Shown: in pieces, positions 7,757 through 20,100 of the stretch
Layout of the letters: every line of letters starts with the position of its first letter
Numbering within the stretch: the stretch's first letter is position 1
From: Bacillota bacterium
GTDB taxonomy: Bacteria > Bacillota > UBA4882 > UBA8346
Reading direction: 5' to 3'
Assembly (NCBI GenBank): GCA_029974635.1
Contig: JARKQY010000011.1
Coordinates: 1 to 64,000 of the forward strand
DNA length: 64,000 nt
The notes under the pieces: generated by a model
What the model saw: only the letters and a program-made list of their open reading frames with translations
Databases searched by the model: none
Told to the model about the DNA's origin: nothing
Program-made: the position numbers and the translations under genes

Positions 7757-10700
7757 TTACAGCAAATTCTTTGACTTAAGCTGATCCACCAATTTCTTGA
7801 CTTCGTTGCGGATCAATTTATTTTTTTCCGGATACTTCTGTTCGGTGAAGACCTTAAGGGCTTCCTCAAAAGCTTTAAAAGCGCTCCTGTATAACTCCGG
7901 ACGGTTCTCGGCGTCGGCCAGATCGCAATAGATGGCTTTGATATTGATTTGGGTGATACCGTAGACCATTGGAAAACGTTCCAGGGTGTATACTTTGATG
8001 GCTTCCTGATATGCGGCCAACCCTTTCCGGTTGTTTTCAATTTTATCACTATGCTCCGCCATCTGGTGATAGGAATTTCCCAGACTGTTTTGAATCATAG
8101 CGTAATCCATAGGGAACTTCTCCAGGGTTCTCACTTTAATAGCGCTCTCATAACAATGGATGGCCTGTTTATAATGTAATGCAGCGTCTTCAATCTCGGC
8201 CAGCCGCGAGAAAGCGTTGCCCAAATTGTTCTGGATGGACGCAAAGAGGGCCGGATACTTTTCCAATGTATAAACCTCTAATGCCTGTGTAAAGGCCTCA
8301 ATGGCCCGTTTCAGATTCAAAGGCCTGGCTTCTATGTCACCCAACCGCAGGAAAGTATTTCCCAGATTCTGGCTAACTGAAGCGAACTCCAAGCCGAAAT
8401 TATCTTTATAATAAACTTTCAAAGCCTCTTTGTAGCATTCCAAGGCCCGTTTGCAATTCTCGCCCTTCTCCTCAATCTCCGCCAAGGTATAATAAGTCAA
8501 TCCCAAATTATTCTGGGAGGCGGCGTACTGGGCCGGAAAACAATCCAAAGTCCTGATTTTAAGGGCTTCTCTCAGGCTTTCAACAGCCAAACGACAGTTC
8601 TCCTTTTTGTTTTCGCCATCCGCCTGCATCCAATAAGCCTTGCCCAGACTATTTTGTAGCGACGCATACTGAATCGGAAACGCTTCGCTGGTGCTTATTT
8701 TCAATGCTTCCCGGAAGCATGAAATGGCTTTTTGACTGTTAACCCCTTTATTTTCAATCTCAGCCAGCAAATAATAACAATTACCCAGGTTTTCCTGGGT
8801 TATCGCAAAATCAACCGGAAATGATTCAATGGTTTTAATCATAAGGGTCTCGGTAAAACATTCAACGGCCCGTTTACAATAATTAATCGATTTTTCAATC
8901 TCAGCGATCTTACGGCAGGTTTCACCAAGCATTGATTGGGCCACCGCGTACTCATGGGGAAAACGGTCCCTGGCATAGACGTTAAGGATTTCCTGATAAG
9001 CTTGAAAGGCTTTTTTATAATTGTCACCCGGGTTTTCAATTTCCGCCAGAATGCAATAGGTCTTCCCCAAATTGTTTTGCGCGGCCGCGAACTCCAGTGG
9101 ATAGCGCTCCCTGGTAAAAATATTGAGAACGCCCCGGTATGCCTGGATTGCTTTTTGATAATTCTCGCTTTTGTCTTCCAATTCCGCAAGGTTGCTGTAA
9201 GCAGCGCCAAGATTGTTCTGCGTTCCGGCATATTCCAATGAAAGACTTTCCTTTAAATACACTTTTAAAGCTTCTTTATAAGCCTCGATCTCCAGTTTAT
9301 AGTTCTGAACCCGCTCCTCCAATTCGGCAAACATCCCGTAAGCCGTTCCCAGATTTCGTTGCATTGTGGCATAGGGGATCGGGTATGAATCTACATGAAT
9401 CAGCTTAAGTCCTTCATAAAAAGCGATAATGGCGTTGCGTAATTTCCGGGAACGTTCTTCCTTCCTGGCCAATCGGCAATATGAGTTGCCCAGATCGTTT
9501 TGAATCATGGCAAATTCCAATGGATACTGATTGGACTGGTTCAGATCCGATTTTAAGCCTTCCCGGAAAGCTTTAATTGCCAGTTTACAGTTCTCAACCT
9601 CATCCTCAATCTCTGCCAGACGATGATAAGCAACGCCCATATCCCGGCAAGACAGCACAAATTTCAAGGACAGATCCTCGGCGGCGAAAATCTTGGTCGC
9701 TTCTTCAAACGCCGTAAGGGCCAGCTTCAGGTTGAACGGTTTACTTTCCACTTCGGCAAGGGTACTATAAATTTTTCCCAGAATATTTTGAACCAGGGCA
9801 TACTCGACAGGGTAATTATTGATAATATAAACCTTTAAAGTCTCTTCACAAGCTTTGATGGCCCGTTTACAATTCTCTTGCTTGGATTCGGCTTCGCTTA
9901 ATCCATGGTAAACCCCGGCAAGGTTCTTTTGAATAGCCGCAAATTCAATCGGAAAACGTTCCGCGTCGAAGATGGTTAACGCCTCACGGTAAGCCCCCGC
10001 TGCCAGCTTATAATTCAGGGCTTTTTCTTCCACTACGGCCAAAATGCTATGAGTGATTCCCAAATTATATTGAATCAAGCCATAATCAGCCGCAAACAAA
10101 TCCGGCGTAACATATTTTAACGCTTCACGGTAAGCTTTGAGCGCATTTTTACAATTTTCGCTTTGCAGTTGAAACTTGGCCAGACGGGTATATACAAAAC
10201 CCACTTTCCGCTGTAAATCCGTCCAAAGCTCCAGATTCTCTTTCACAGGAAGATTGGCCAAAATATCCTGGTAAATACCTAATGCAAAATTGAAATAAGT
10301 AGTTGATTTGGTTGAATACCGCCCGTCATTACGGATTCCCAAAAGCGTGGCCGTAGCGGCAAACATGCTCAAAATTTCATAAGGAACCGCCAAATATCTA
10401 CTTTCAAAAGCCGCTTTTATTTGCCCATAAGCAGCCGTCAGTTCCGCCGGTTCCGGTTCCGCAAGGCCATGATAGGCATGAGTCAAATTTTGCAGCCCAG
10501 TTATAATTTCCAGATTGGGGTCTAATTCTAATTTCTGCATTAAACCGTCTAACGTTGCTTGAACAATTTGGGCCGATTTCTCGGCTAACTCATCCTGCAA
10601 GAGCTGCAACGGATGGTTGGAATCAGTCGCCTTCACTCCTTCCACGAAGTGGAGGATCTTTTTTTCGGCTAGATCGGGAAAGTGTAACGCCAAATTAACT

Positions 10701-11146
10701 TCCGGGTTTTTGATTTTCACAAAAAGATCAGCGCCCACACCGGACTTTTCGGGGGACGGGAATAATGATTTCACGTTAAATACGGCGCTCTTGGATTGAA
10801 AGACCAGCACCGGTTTTTCCGCGCCCTTAAAAAATCCGAGCTCAAAAAGGAGGCCCGGAGACAAGCCATCTAGTAACACTATTGCCAAAGAAGACTCCGC
10901 AGCTATGCTTTCCAGCTTTGCAAAATAGTCAGCGCTTTTATTTACTTGATCCCGGAGTCTTAACGTTTTAAACCCTTTCTGATGCAAGGCATTTTCCAAC
11001 GCAGATAAGAACTGATATTTACCCACATCATCAAAGATTAAGGCGCAACCGATTTCCCCGTCAAAAATGGGATCGGCCGCAACCATCAAACTCCCGGACT
11101 CTGTTGGTTGAATCTCCCGGATTAGCGCTTCTTGAGCGTTCATCAT
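7757..11146 (-). CDS. TIR-like domain plus TPR array protein (1,129 residues)
   Basis: Residues about 30-125 resemble the TIR-like/nucleoside 2-deoxyribosyltransferase-like fold: a beta strand CALIFDD, a helix, then SSLAIVLLDGLSPGLLFELG with E102, followed by KPVLVFQ. In such families the acidic residue of the 'nv-YELG' motif is usually the catalytic glutamate that attacks N-glycosidic bonds (NAD+ or nucleosides). Residues 170-330 form a helical linker shared with the giant neighbour. Residues 331-1129 are about 17 copies of a 47-residue TPR-type repeat, typically ending in QNNLGxAYxxLAEIE. ATG sits behind AGGTG. The gene starts 30 bp after the stop of the giant paralogue, so the two are probably one operon. 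TPR arrays usually bind proteins or peptides. A sensor-effector role in defence is inference; the TIR-like call rests on motifs only. Confidence 0.75.
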   Translation of the reverse strand: MMNAQEALIREIQPTESGSLMVAADPIFDGEIGCALIFDDVGKYQFLSALENALHQKGFKTLRLRDQVNKSADYFAKLESIAAESSLAIVLLDGLSPGLLFELGFFKGAEKPVLVFQSKSAVFNVKSLFPSPEKSGVGADLFVKIKNPEVNLALHFPDLAEKKILHFVEGVKATDSNHPLQLLQDELAEKSAQIVQATLDGLMQKLELDPNLEIITGLQNLTHAYHGLAEPEPAELTAAYGQIKAAFESRYLAVPYEILSMFAATATLLGIRNDGRYSTKSTTYFNFALGIYQDILANLPVKENLELWTDLQRKVGFVYTRLAKFQLQSENCKNALKAYREALKYVTPDLFAADYGLIQYNLGITHSILAVVEEKALNYKLAAGAYREALTIFDAERFPIEFAAIQKNLAGVYHGLSEAESKQENCKRAIKACEETLKVYIINNYPVEYALVQNILGKIYSTLAEVESKPFNLKLALTAFEEATKIFAAEDLSLKFVLSCRDMGVAYHRLAEIEDEVENCKLAIKAFREGLKSDLNQSNQYPLEFAMIQNDLGNSYCRLARKEERSRKLRNAIIAFYEGLKLIHVDSYPIPYATMQRNLGTAYGMFAELEERVQNYKLEIEAYKEALKVYLKESLSLEYAGTQNNLGAAYSNLAELEDKSENYQKAIQAYRGVLNIFTRERYPLEFAAAQNNLGKTYCILAEIENPGDNYKKAFQAYQEILNVYARDRFPHEYAVAQSMLGETCRKIAEIEKSINYCKRAVECFTETLMIKTIESFPVDFAITQENLGNCYYLLAEIENKGVNSQKAISCFREALKISTSEAFPIQYASLQNSLGKAYWMQADGENKKENCRLAVESLREALKIRTLDCFPAQYAASQNNLGLTYYTLAEIEEKGENCKRALECYKEALKVYYKDNFGLEFASVSQNLGNTFLRLGDIEARPLNLKRAIEAFTQALEVYTLEKYPALFASIQNNLGNAFSRLAEIEDAALHYKQAIHCYESAIKVRTLEKFPMDYAMIQNSLGNSYHQMAEHSDKIENNRKGLAAYQEAIKVYTLERFPMVYGITQINIKAIYCDLADAENRPELYRSAFKAFEEALKVFTEQKYPEKNKLIRNEVKKLVDQLKSKNLL
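7760..10156 (-). repeat. About 17 tandem 141-bp units encoding 47-residue TPR repeats
   Basis: The unit encodes, in order, NCxxAIxAYxEALKVYT, then xxxFPxxYAxxQNNLG and xxYxxLAExExK. The phase is kept without large gaps from residue 331 to the end. Copies differ enough that long identical DNA stretches are rare. Confidence 0.85.
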
Positions 11147-11176
11147 TTTTCACCTATAGTTCATTACTTGATTACT

Positions 11177-14100
11177 TTATTTGTAAATCAGCAGTTTGAC
11201 GAGGTTATCCACCTCGTATTTCAACAAACGGTACTTCTTGGGGAAGCGCTGCTTGGTAAAGATTCGCAGCGCGGCCTCACAGGCTTCGAAGGTCTTTTTA
11301 TAAGTCTCCAGACTATTCTCAATCTCCCCGATCATGCTATAAGCGTTCTTTAGATTATCCTGGGTGATTCCGAAATTCATCGGAAAACGCTCCAGGGTAT
11401 AAACTTGAAGGGCTTTTTCAAATGATTGGGCTGCCTTTTGACTGTTAGAAACTTGATTTTCAATTTTTGCTAACCGCAAATAAACGTTACCCAGATTGTT
11501 ATGGGCATTAGCGCTTAAAATCGGCAGCAATTCAAGATTCCAAACCACCAACGCCTTTTCAAAGGCTTCGATGGCGGATTTAAAGTGTTTTTCCTGATAA
11601 TCCACCTCGGTCAACCGGAAATAGGCCAGTCCCAGATTATTTTGGACTGTGGCATAATCCATCGGGAATTCATCTTTATTGTAAATTTTCAGATTGTCCG
11701 TAAAGGCTTCAATGGCGCGCCGGCAATAATTGGCCTTATCCTCCAGGGCGGTCACCGTTGGATAATCAGGCTCAAAATTATAATGATACTGGGCATAAGC
11801 ATAACGTGGCGGGATTTGTTCAAAATCCCTGACTCTGAGAAGCTCACGGTAGGCCGTGCGAATCAGCTTACTGGCGCCTGATACCTGGCCTGCTGCCAGG
11901 ATATAGCAGGCGCAGCCAAGGTTACTTAAAACGGCGGCATATTTGAGCGGCGGCGAATCCTCATCAAACTCGTATTTTAACGCTTCTTCAAGGGCATAAA
12001 CCGCCTTTTGATAGTTTTCCGAATCATGCCTGCCTTTGGCTAAGGCAAAATGGGCATTCCCCAGATTAGCCTGGGCGGTGGCATACTGCATCGGGAACTG
12101 TTGCGGTGAAATGACCCGGCTTGCTTCCCGGTAAAATTTGACTGCTTTTTTATAGTATTTCAGCGAGGCGGTAACCTCAGCCAACATACAGTATGAACTG
12201 GCCAGATTGTTCACAGTTTGCAGATACTGTTCATGAAAATCCCGGAAAGCCTTGTTCTTCAGAGCGGCTTGAAAATTAGCGGTGGCCCGTTTTAAGTTCA
12301 AATATGTCTCTTGATTTTGAGCAAGTTTAAAATAAGCATTGCCCAGGTTAGCCTGGACAGCCGCATATTGATCCGAAAGTTTAAAGCGGGGAACCTTCAT
12401 CTCCTTTAGGGTACCTATGGCTTTATTATAATACTCAACCTTGCCTTCCAATTCAGCCAAAAAGCTATAGGCCATACCGAGATTGCGCTGAATGGTATAA
12501 AAGTCTGCCCCCGGCTGATTTTCCGTAATCAGCTTTAATGCGTCTTCATAAGCGGAAATTACGTTTTTGCAATCAGCGGCATCCCGGGTTATGACTGCCA
12601 AATCGTAATAGGCATTCCCAAGTTCCACTTTGATCTTCAGAAATTCGGACGGCAATTCCGCAATCTCGCATTCTTTATAGGCTTCAAGGAATGAATCGAT
12701 GGCGCGCCGGGTATTGATTAACGGTTCTTCTGCGGCGGCCAGCTTAATATATTCTTTGCCCATACGAAACAAAGTTGCCGCATACCGCGCCGGATCAATC
12801 TCCCGGGTCCATATCTTCAGTACTTCGGAATAAGCGGTAATGGCTTTCCGACAGTATGATATATCCCCTTCAACACCGGATAGGAAACCATATGCATAAG
12901 CCATCTCGTTTTGGACTACGGCGCACTCCGCCAGTGAATTTTTGGCCATAAAGTACTTCAGCGCTTCTTCGTAAGATTTAGCCGCCGATTGATAATAGGT
13001 TCCGTTGCCACAGGCTTCAGCCAGGGTACGGTAGATATTACCCATGTTTTTGAGCACATTGGCGTACTCCAGGGGAAAATCCTCGTAATTGAATACTTTG
13101 AGCGCTTCTTCATACACGGAAATCGCCATATTGTAATAATCCGGCTTTTTCTCGATTTCAGCCAGCAAACAGTATACTTTGCTCATTTCCATCTGGACGG
13201 CTGCGTAATTCATGGGATAATGTTCGACGGTTTTGACCTTTAAGACCTCTTTAAAACTATGCAGCGCCTTTTTACAATAATTAATCCGGGCGGTTTTGGC
13301 GCTCCCGTTGCCGGCCAAGATGAAATATACATTACCCAGATTTTGTTGAATAACTGCGTATTCGTGGGGCAAATGTTTGATGGTATAAAACTTCTGGGCG
13401 TTCTCAAATGCGGTAATGGCTTTATTGCAATTCTCCACCGCATCCTTGACAACGGCCAGTCTCCGGTAAGCGACGCCAAGGTTTAATTGCGCTTTCGCGT
13501 AATCAGCCGGATATTGTTCGTTGATATAAACCTGCAAGACTCCCTCGTATGCTTCAATGGCCTGCTTGTAGCAATCCCCCTGTTCCTCTTCCTCAGCCAG
13601 CCTGTTATAGACATTACCCAAATTATTTAAAGTTACTGCGTAATCGGTAGGGTTTTTACCCGGAGTGTAAACCTTTAAAGCCTCCCGGAACGCTTTAATT
13701 GCTTTGCGGCAATTTCCTACCGTATCATCGATTTCAGCCAACAGACTATAAACCATCCCCAGATTTTCCTGGGTTCGCGCAAATTCCAGCGGCGTGTTCT
13801 GCAAGGTATTTACTTTGAGATTCTCTTCATAAGCGTCGATTGCTTTTTGATAATTGGCAACTTTTGAGTCAATCTGGGACAACTTCAAATAAGCATTACC
13901 CAGGTTATTGTAAGTCAAAGCATATTCCGCAGGGTAATGTCCCACATCCCACACTTTCAAAGATTCTTGAAACGCCTGGATGGCCTGCTGACAATTTAAT
14001 GCTGGTTCCTCGACTTCGGACAACATAAAATAATTATTGCCCATATGAAATTGAGTGGCGGCATACTGGGTAGGAAAATTATCCAGTGTCCTTATTTTCA

Positions 14101-17100
14101 AAGCCTCTAAAAAACTCTCCAGTGCGCGTTTACAATTGATTGCCTTATCTTCAACCTCCGCCAGGGTGCTATAAGACTGCCCCAGTTTATTTTGAATAAT
14201 GGCATGCTGGATCGGCGCCTTGAGACGATACACGATTAGCGCTTCATTAAAGGCGCTGATTGACTTTTTGCAGTTTTCGGCTTTATCTTCGAGCTGGGAT
14301 AGGGTCCCATAAGCCGCTCCCAGGTTCTTTTGGGTAAGGGAGTATTGCATGGGAGATGACTGCATGGTATTTACCTTGAGGGCTTCCTTGTAAGCTTCGA
14401 TAGCTTTATAACAGATCTCCGGACTCCGTTCCGTTTCGGCCAGCCTGTTCAAGGCATTACCTAAATAATTTTGGGTGGCGGCATATTCCACCGGCGACAG
14501 TTTCAAGGTATAAATCTTGAGCGCATTTTCATAGGCGGCGATGGCTCTGACACAATTATCCGCCGTATTCTTAATCTCGGCCAGCCGCAGATAAGCCGTG
14601 CCGAGATTGCTTTGGGCCGTGGCGTAACTGGAGGGAAAACGCTCATTATTATAGATATCAATAACCGCTTCATAACTATCAATGGCTTTAGCGTAATTTT
14701 CAGTCCGGTTCTCAACTTCGGCCAGCCTGCGATAAGCATTGCCGAGATGATTATGGGTTAAAGCATACTCTAAAGGCAAGGTTTCCTTCAGAAACACCCG
14801 TAATGCTTCCCGTAACGCAGTAATGGCTCTCCGGCAATTTTCGCCCTTATTTCCAAACTCAGCCAGAGTAAGATAGGCTATCCCGATATTTTTTTGAATC
14901 GAAGCATAGGACATGGCGAATTCTTTGATGGAATAAACTTTTAAGGTCTCATCGTAAGCGGTGATTGCCTTGGCGTAATTTTCGGCTTTGTCCTCGATCT
15001 CAGCCAGCTTGCTGTAAACCGTACCCAGGTGATTATGGGTCTGGGCAAACTCCTGGGGATAGCTGTCCAGGTCGTAAATTCCCAGTGCCTCTTGATAGGC
15101 TTTGATGGCCCGGTTATAATGAATGGAGGTGTTTTCAACCTCGGCCAGCTGGCTATATGCATCCCCCAATTTTAATTGAGCGGCGGCGAACTCCCGGGGA
15201 TAACGTTCAAAGGTCATAATTCGCAACGCTTCTTTAACGGTATCCACTGCTTTTTTGCAATTCCCGCCCTTATCTTCCACTTCAGCCAGGGAACTGAAGA
15301 GTGAACCCAATTTATATTGGACCATCGCATATTCGTAAGTACGGTTTTCCTTAGAGTATAGCTTTAAGGCTTCTTTAAAGGCCACTATCGCGCTTCTGCA
15401 ATTCTCTGATTTATATTCGAGCTCCCCTAAGCTGTAATATGCGGAACCCAGATTATCGTTGATCAAGGCGCATTCAAATACCGGGAAGTTCTCCACTCTC
15501 AGGGCCTCACGATAAGCTTTTATGGCCCGCTTAATGTTTTCATGCCTATTTTCATTCTCCGCCAGTTTGATATAGGCGTTTCCCAACCGGAACTGAACCA
15601 TAGCGAACTTTTCCGGGAAATGATTGAAGGTCCAATATTTTATTGTCTCTAAAAATGCGCCGATAGCCCGGCTGCAATTGATGGACTGTTCTTCCAGAGA
15701 CGCCAATTTTAAGTGGGTATTTCCCAGGGCAAACCGCAAAGCGGTATACTCTTCCGGCTGATCGTCGGGTTTCGTAACTTTAAGCGTTTCGGAATAAGCT
15801 TCAATGGCCATTTTATAATTGACACGGGGCTGTTCGAGCTCGGCCATTGCTTCATAGACTCTCCCCAAACATAGCTGCGTCTGCGAATACTCCGCCGGAA
15901 GAAAAGAAAAGGTGCGTATGGTAAGCGCCTCTTCGTAATAATGAATTGCCGCCGCCAAATTCTCTTTTTGCGCTTCAATGGGCGCCATCTGACTATAAAT
16001 ATCACCTAGATTGTACATGATCTCGGCAAACTCAACCGGAAATTTTTGGCTGTCATAGGAGAATAAAGCTTCCTCATAGGCGTGAATGGCCTTATATAAA
16101 TTGTTAATTGTATCTTCCACCGTAGCCAACCGCTGATATGCCGCTCCTAATTTATGGCAGACAGCGCCGCGCCGGACAGGGTCGGATTCAATCCGGGTCG
16201 TTTTATCCGCTTCATATAAATTCTGAATTGCCTGGTTGCAATACTCGCTAATAACCGCCGGTGTTGCTTCATTTTTGGCGAGACGCAGATAAGTATCGCC
16301 CAGGTTATGACGAATATCGGCATAATCCAGCGGCAGTTCCTCGAAAAGCATCATTTGAAGAACTTCTTCATATGATTGAATTGCCAGTTTACAGTTGTCA
16401 AAATCATCCTCAAGCTTGGCTAACCCCAGATAAGCGTTGCCCAAGTGGTTATGAATAATAGCATACTCTTTCGCCGTATTCCGGGAATAAATTTTTAACA
16501 CGTTCTGAAAGGCAACGATTGAATTCTTGATGTTTTGGGCTTGATCTTCGTTTGCAGAGAGGGTTTGATAAATAATACCCAGGTTTTGGTTCATCACGGC
16601 AAACTGGCTGGGAAACAGATCGCTGGTATACACTTTCAAGGCGCCATTATAATATTCTGCCGCCCGTTTAGAAATATCGATCCCGGGTTGTGTTAAGGAG
16701 ATTTGGTAATATAAATCGCCGAGTTCATTCGAAATCCTTGCATAGTCGAATGGGAAATCTTCAACAGTATATACTTGCAGCGCCTTTTGATAATGTTCCA
16801 ACGCGTTCCGGGAATTGTTGGTTACATCTTTGATCCGGGAAAGCTGAACATAGGCATTTCCGATACTATCCTGAATGGCTGCATACTGGGCCGGTGAATT
16901 ATCGGCATTGATAACTTTAAGAGCCTCACTATAACGTGAAATCGCTTTCTGATAATTTACAACCGGTTCGGTGACCTGGGCCAGCCTGTAGAAAATATCG
17001 CCCAAAGCCCGTTGAATACCGATATACTGTTCCGGAAAATCTTCCCGGGTATGAATTTTTAATGCCTCATTGTAGCTGCGAATGGCCAGCAAAAGATTGG

Positions 17101-20100
17101 GAGTTATATCCTCGATTTCGGCCATTATTGTATAGAGTGCGCCGATATTGGCATGGATTACGGCATAATCCTGCGGAGAGCTTTCAAAAGTAAAGTACTT
17201 TAAGGCTTCCTGATAGGCTTCGACGGCAAGGCTGCAATCAGCTACCCGTTGGTCAGCCATCGCCAAGCCATAATAACTATTTCCCAAACGAAGCTGCATA
17301 ATGGAATAATCTAATGGAAAATTAGATAAATCATATACTTTAAGCGCCTCTTGATAACAGGCTATTGCTTCCCGGTAATTATCGCCGGAATCATTGAATT
17401 CTCTTAACTGCACATAGACTTCACCAAGCCGGGATTGCAAGACGGCATATTGCAAAGGAAAACTATCCACCGCCACCTGTTTAAGCGCTTGATCATAAGC
17501 ACTGATAGCTTCCGTTAGATTTTGATAACAATCTTCATAACCGGCCAATTTGGTGTAAAGGTCCCCTAATTTGACTGCAATATTGATCTCTTCGGCCAAA
17601 AAACCGGATTCATTGGGCGTATTCCCGCGGCTGGAATTTTGAAGGCGGGGATTGCTATATATTTTCAAAGCTTGCCGTAAAGCATTGATGGCCTGTTTTA
17701 AATTAACCGGCGGTTCTTCGGCTTCCGCCAGTGAAGCATAGGCTTCGCTCAATTCGGATTGCACAGCGGCATATTCCAAGGGAAGATTGTCCGGGGTATA
17801 AACCTCCAACACCTTGCTGTAACTATCAACCGCTTTTCGATTATTCGCTTTTTTATTCTCCGCCGCCGCCACTTTGGCATACGCGCGGCCTAAATTCCTT
17901 TGAATGATTGCATATTCCTTCGGCATCTCTTTTACCGTAAAGATTGCAAGGGCTGCATCATAGTTTTGAATCGCGCGGAGACAATTAAAGGCCATATCGG
18001 CAATTGCCGCCAATTTCAAATGATTATTGCCGATATTAAGCTGAATATTTCCATATTGCAGCGGGTGGTCATCCGGATTCCAGACTTTGAGCGCTTCTTG
18101 ATAACATTCAACCCCGGACCTTAAATTATCCCCTTCGTCCTCCCAATCGGACAACCTGGTGTAAATATCGCCCAATCTGGTTTGAATTGCGGCATATTGA
18201 ACGGGTAAGTCAATGTTATACACCTTCAAAGCTTCCTTGAATGCCCAGGCCGCCTTTTGAAGATTCCAGGATTTGTTCTCAAATTCGGCCAGGGTATCGT
18301 AAGCGGACCCCAAATTACGCTGGGTATCGCCATAAAGCAACGGCAGCGAATCAATGGCGCAAACTTGTAAAGCTTCCTCATAGGCCTTGATGGCCTTGCG
18401 GCAATTTTCGATATCACCTTCCACCAACGCCAATTGAAGGTAAGCATTCCCCAGATTATTCTGGGCAGTGGCAAATTCCACCGGCATTTGACTCAAAACG
18501 TCAAACTTTAAAGCCTCCTCATAAGCAAGAACCGCCTTACGGTAATTCTCGGCCCCTCCCTTAAAACCCGCCAGTTTGCTATAGGTAGCGCCCAAATTAA
18601 GTTTAGCGGTAAGAAAGTCAGCCGGGAAACGTTCACTGGTATATATACTTACTGCTCCCTCGAAACTCTCAGCCGCTTTCCGATAGTTTTCAGGCTGATC
18701 CTCCGCCTCGGCCAGAGACAAATAAATATTACCCATCTGTTCCTGGATGATGCCGTACTCCAATAGCATATTCTCTTTAATAAAGACCGATAAAGCCGAT
18801 TTAAAAGCGGCAATGGATTTTTGGCAATGATCGGCTTTATCTCCCAATCCGGCCAAACTGCCATAGGCCAACCCAAGATCTCGCTGTATAAAAGCGTATT
18901 TCACCGGGGCGGTATCTATGGTGAAAACCTTTAAAGCCTCCTGGTAAGCAGCAATTGAACTTAAGCTATATTCCGGCTTGCCTTCATGTTCCACCAGTTT
19001 ACGATAGGCTTCCCCAAGCCTGCTTTGAATCTCGCCGTAATTCAAAGGGTAATCGGCCAGCGTCAAAAAGGATATGCTTTCTTCAAATACTTTGATCGCT
19101 TTATGCGCATTGAAAATTGTTTCTTCGATCTCCGCCGATTTTAAATAAATATTACCCAGGTTCTGTCTTGTAAAAGCCGATTCCCGCGCCCACCCCTGTT
19201 CATCATAGATTTGAACGGCTTCCAGATAAGCGCTGGCGGCTAACTTGAAATGAACGCTTTTATCAAGATGCTCGGCCAAAAGCGTATGAATATCACCCAG
19301 GCGATTCTGGGTCCGGCTGTATTCCAACGGAAACTTATCCGGTGTATAAATGGGCAGAACCTCTTGATAAGCGCCGATTGCCAGTTTGAATTGCCGGATA
19401 CGTTCGTCTTCCTGCTCTTGCATAGCCGCCAGTTTTTGAAAGGCGACGCCTAAATTATATTGAACCGATGCGTAATTATCAGGATATTTCGCCGGAATGT
19501 AAACCTCCAGGGCATTTTCCAGATACTCAATGGCCCGTAAGTAATTAACGTTGGGTTCTTCAAACTCCGCCAGCCGCAAATAAGTTTCAGCCAATTGGTT
19601 TTGCGTGGCGGCCCATGTTTCCTTGTTTGTCTCCTGGGAGATAACCCGCAGAACCTCGCGGTAAGCCGAAATAGTCTGCTGATGATTCTCCAGGTTATTC
19701 TCCAGATCGGCCAGGATGGAGTAGGCATTACCCAAATTTTGCTGAGTGTGCAGGTAGTTCTGCGGGGTTTCGCTACTATAGATTCTTAATGCTTCCCGGG
19801 AAGCCGCGATGGATTTTTGGCAATTCTCCATCCGGCCACTGTTTTGAACCGGGCCGACCGAACCCGCCGTTTCAGGTTCTTTTGCCAATTGCAGGTATAC
19901 TTCACCCAAGTTTTCTTGGATCAAAGCGTAACGTAACGGATGAGCTTTTAAGGTAAATACCCGGAGAGCCTCCTGATAGGCAAAAACAATGGCTTTGTAT
20001 GAGGTTTGCCACTCAGAGGAAGGCTTGTCTTCCAATTTGGCAAATTCAAACAGGGCATCGCCCAGATTATTCTGGACCAGGGCATAATCCAATGCGAAAT